Shown here piece by piece: positions 61,287-64,000 of a DNA stretch of 64,000 nt. Below the pieces are notes generated by a model. It had not been told where the DNA came from, searched no databases, and was given only the letters and a program-made list of their open reading frames with translations. Source of the stretch: Lineus longissimus (lineage: Eukaryota; Nemertea; Pilidiophora; Heteronemertea; Lineidae); NCBI RefSeq assembly GCF_910592395.1, contig NC_088311.1, positions 4,218,501 through 4,282,500 on the forward strand, read 5' to 3'. How positions within the stretch are numbered: position 1 is the stretch's first letter; the number at the start of each line of letters is the position of its first letter. A program made the translations under genes and the position numbers.

Positions 61287-64000
61287 TTAATTATTGAAAC
61301 TTGCTTGGTGTGCATCAATAGCCCGTTCATTATCCCCTGGGGTCACGTTGACCGAGTCCAGGTCATACAGTTGATTCTCGAAGGCACCACTATCATTCGT
61401 CAATCTCTCACTCGGAACTGCGTTACTGTAATTCAAAGCGCCGGTAAATATAGTACTGAATTTACTGTTACAAACATTATAACACGAAAGAGAAAATGAG
61501 TAATTTGTTTTTATTGCAAATTCTACAATCAAAATCTCAGTTGTAACGTTTTCACTAACCAGGCTATAATCTGAGATGCCATACCAAGCCTAGGAGGTCC
61601 CGCGACGGTTAATAACCTTATACTTGATACTGTCATACTGGAGTATCCGGCCATTATTTTACTTGATTCTGAAGTCCTCACAATTCATCACTCGTACCAA
61701 TATACTTACGATTTCCTAATGTACCAAATGGCAACCACGACCAATACAATCACAAGTAACGCACAGCCAACGCCAATGCCAATGTATTCACCACTCTCTG
61801 CAACGAAAATGCACATAACACACGGTAAACTCAGCTGTAAATACTTAGATTTTATGAATAAATGGTCTTGTTGTTTATATTATTTTAGCCTTTGTTTATA
61901 GGCAAGTCTCAACTTGATACCTATCTCAGGATGAGACTCTGGGTATAATATTTGAGCATCTACAGGATCATATATCTTAATCTGAATCGAGCAACACGCT
62001 TTCAAAGAATCATCCCTGCACTTATAAAAAATAAACCTTCCTTTTTAGTGCTGGAAGATACTGCAACCTTACTTGAAACCTTTGGCTGCGCAACACTTAC
62101 TATCTTTTCCACCTTCAGTTTGCTTTGCATTGGTACCATTCCCTTCTGAAAGAAAAGATGTAACCAGGCATGAACTACATTACAGTCATTAGATTATTCG
62201 ACGAGTCATAAATATTACGGGAATGCATCATCATTACCTGTGTTCAGTGTGGAATTTCCCGTGCTGACCGTCGAAATATCAGTGGTCGCTGCAGTCGACA
62301 GTTGCTTCGTCGTAGTAGCGCGTTGTTCCTTGGTCGTAAAGTTAAGAGTTGGAGTAACGCCCGCCGTAGTACTTTCATGGGAGTTGTCAGTTGTTGGCGT
62401 TCTTGTCGAAAAACGGCCACTCGTTACGGTTGCTGTGGAATTGGGTTCAACGGTGACAACTTTAATAGGTGAAGAAGTGGTTTCAGAAGCAGTGGTATTT
62501 AAAATCCACTCTGTAGAAGGTACAGATGTTGTGCCTTCCTTTATAGCTGCGCTGGTGGAAGTTGATTCCGGGGACGTTGTGGGTGAAGTGGGTGTTGTCG
62601 TTGTTGTTTGTGTTGCTATTGGTGTTACTGTTACTGTAGTCGTTGTCGTTGTCGTTACAGGTTTGACTGGCGGCGAAGTTGGTACTGAAAAAAAGGTTGA
62701 AATCTCGCTTCATACTCACGTCTAACATTCGTATCACACAGACGGGTTTAGCTTTACAATCCGTGCGAGTCTATTAAACTGACAATATGGATTATTTGGT
62801 AAATTTGACCAGTACTGTTTTAGACACACGCTTCAGAAGCGGCTAGTTAGATTTTCTGTCATTTTACCTAAATCCCTGCCATACCATTTCAGGCCATTGC
62901 CTGCATCAAAACTCTATCGGGCTCCTCAGTATTCTCAATGAGACTGAGAGACCATAATTATTCGCAAGTAAAGTTTAAGTCCCTTAAACCTTAATGCAAA
63001 GCTGAATAAATACACGCCGGTCATCCTACCTGGAGCAAAGAGGCAACCTTGTGTTACATTAACACTCCACTCCTTAGTTTCTGTGCAGCGTGCCTCCTTT
63101 TGTTTGACCGACCAATCTTCGTCGAAGAAGAAGCCAGGCCTGCACTCCACCGTTACGACGTTCCCATAGGCATGACCCACCCAATCTGCATCCGCGTTAG
63201 TGAGGTTGTCAAGAGTGGGGCAGCGAACCCCTGCAGAAAATGAAAATAGTTTTGCATAATTCAGTGATCGTTGAAATTGCGATATGGTGATTGCTCCAAC
63301 CGATTATTGGTTCTGGTGTCATGTTTTGTGCACTATTTTTACGGGCACTGTATCAGCGTTTTCATGTTATTCGATGAAAAAAATGTAGATGCACCCTTAA
63401 GTCTATTTCACAAAAAATGGACACTTACTGGGGCAGCCAAAGATGACTACAGACCATTTACCAGTTGGCAAACAAACAGCTGTCTTGTCAACCGTCATTA
63501 TGGCCTCGTGACCCTTGTCACACGTTATGTTCGCTTGACCGCCAATCATCAGACTGTCATAAGTCACATTGACGCCATATACGTTTGGTATTGGACACGT
63601 GATAACTGCAAAGAAGACGTGATTATTAGGAACGAATACCTGATAACTGAGAAAAAGAAGTGAACATCACAATTGAGCAAAATCGCCAACAGTAAGGCCT
63701 TGAATTAGCAGTTTAGTGTAACGGAGTCAAAGCGCAGTTCATTCCACGAAAAAAGGCATTTTTGAGGTACCTAAAAATTGGTGGGGAGGCAAAACACCAC
63801 TGATACTGATAGGCCTACCTCTTAATGCAGTTCATTCTACAAAAAGTTATAACATGGCATCGAAGCTCAGACTAAAATTGTTCATTAAATAGCAATATTG
63901 TCCGCGATATACGAACTACGTTACACCTATAGTTTTTGCCCCTACCTTCACAAAACAGCTCTGGTCCACTCCACGACCCAGTTTCCAAACACTCCCTCTT
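61287..64000 (-). CDS. Second CUB/CCP receptor gene, 3' part (continues beyond window)
   Basis: Paralogue of the receptor at 34375-42410. Exons seen are: tail 61287-61455, membrane helix 61710-61797, linker 62101-62145, Thr/Ser-rich stalk 62238-62684, CCP6 63030-63230, CCP5 63429-63605, and part of CCP4 from 63946 to the window end. All junctions and phases match copy 1 and no stop interrupts the frame. Substitutions affect the CCP and tail regions (for example SSTFTG to STIFTG). The gene presumably continues with more CCP and CUB exons outside the window. Confidence 0.88.

Larger units (their letters stand above)
57817..64000. repeat. Large segmental duplication, copy 2 (cut by window end)
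   Basis: Same orientation and order as 30947-37087, offset by about 26.9 kb. Differences include point changes, small indels and an insertion of roughly 25 bp near 60315. The left junction sits about 300 bp upstream of the FNIII exon on unrelated sequence. Confidence 0.95.

Overview
The window is eukaryotic nuclear DNA. Genes are split by spliceosomal GT-AG introns, intergenic DNA is AT-rich, and foldback (MITE-like) elements and minisatellites are frequent. The gene set (intronless class A GPCRs, a DEG/ENaC channel, CUB/CCP/FNIII membrane proteins and a chromodomain protein) suggests an invertebrate metazoan, probably marine (deuterostome or lophotrochozoan). I cannot name the species from sequence alone. 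Exon models were built by hand from open frames, GT/AG junctions and matching phases.

Left part (1-5.7 kb): a tandem duplication of about 2.6-2.8 kb, each copy holding one intronless minus-strand GPCR whose last codons lie inside a 43-bp minisatellite. At 6.2-7.4 kb is a plus-strand Ser/Pro-rich, probably disordered protein with both SILK-type and RVxF-type protein phosphatase 1 docking motifs. At 7.7-17.3 kb are two tandem minus-strand paralogues for secreted amphipathic-helix proteins. The 203-aa protein has one two-exon module. The 484-aa protein has the same module four times through exon-pair duplication.

Middle (20.3-27.6 kb): a complete 12-exon DEG/ENaC-family channel on the plus strand. 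At 30-33.5 kb is a 7-exon plus-strand gene for a secreted 263-aa protein with eight cysteines in the mature part. It converges tail to tail on a 14-exon minus-strand receptor gene (34.4-42.4 kb): signal peptide, two CUB domains, six CCP/sushi domains, Thr/Ser-rich stalk, membrane helix and short tail. Exon 1 of that receptor is itself tandemly duplicated.

Right part (43.8-64 kb): a small plus-strand chromodomain gene with transposon-filled introns (a dead Tc1 copy and two foldbacks), a 91-bp tandem repeat, an unrecognised minus-strand coiled-coil/acidic gene (50.6-54.9 kb), and the 3' part of a minus-strand FNIII receptor with an ITIM-like tail. A second copy of the 30.9-37.1 kb segment starts at about 57.8 kb and runs off the window. 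It contains a 5'-truncated copy of the secreted gene and the 3' half of a second CUB/CCP receptor.

The 30-64 kb half therefore looks like a growing cluster of membrane receptors with a neighbouring secreted protein, built mostly from phase-1 exons. Such clusters are common in invertebrate immune or recognition loci, but that role is inference.
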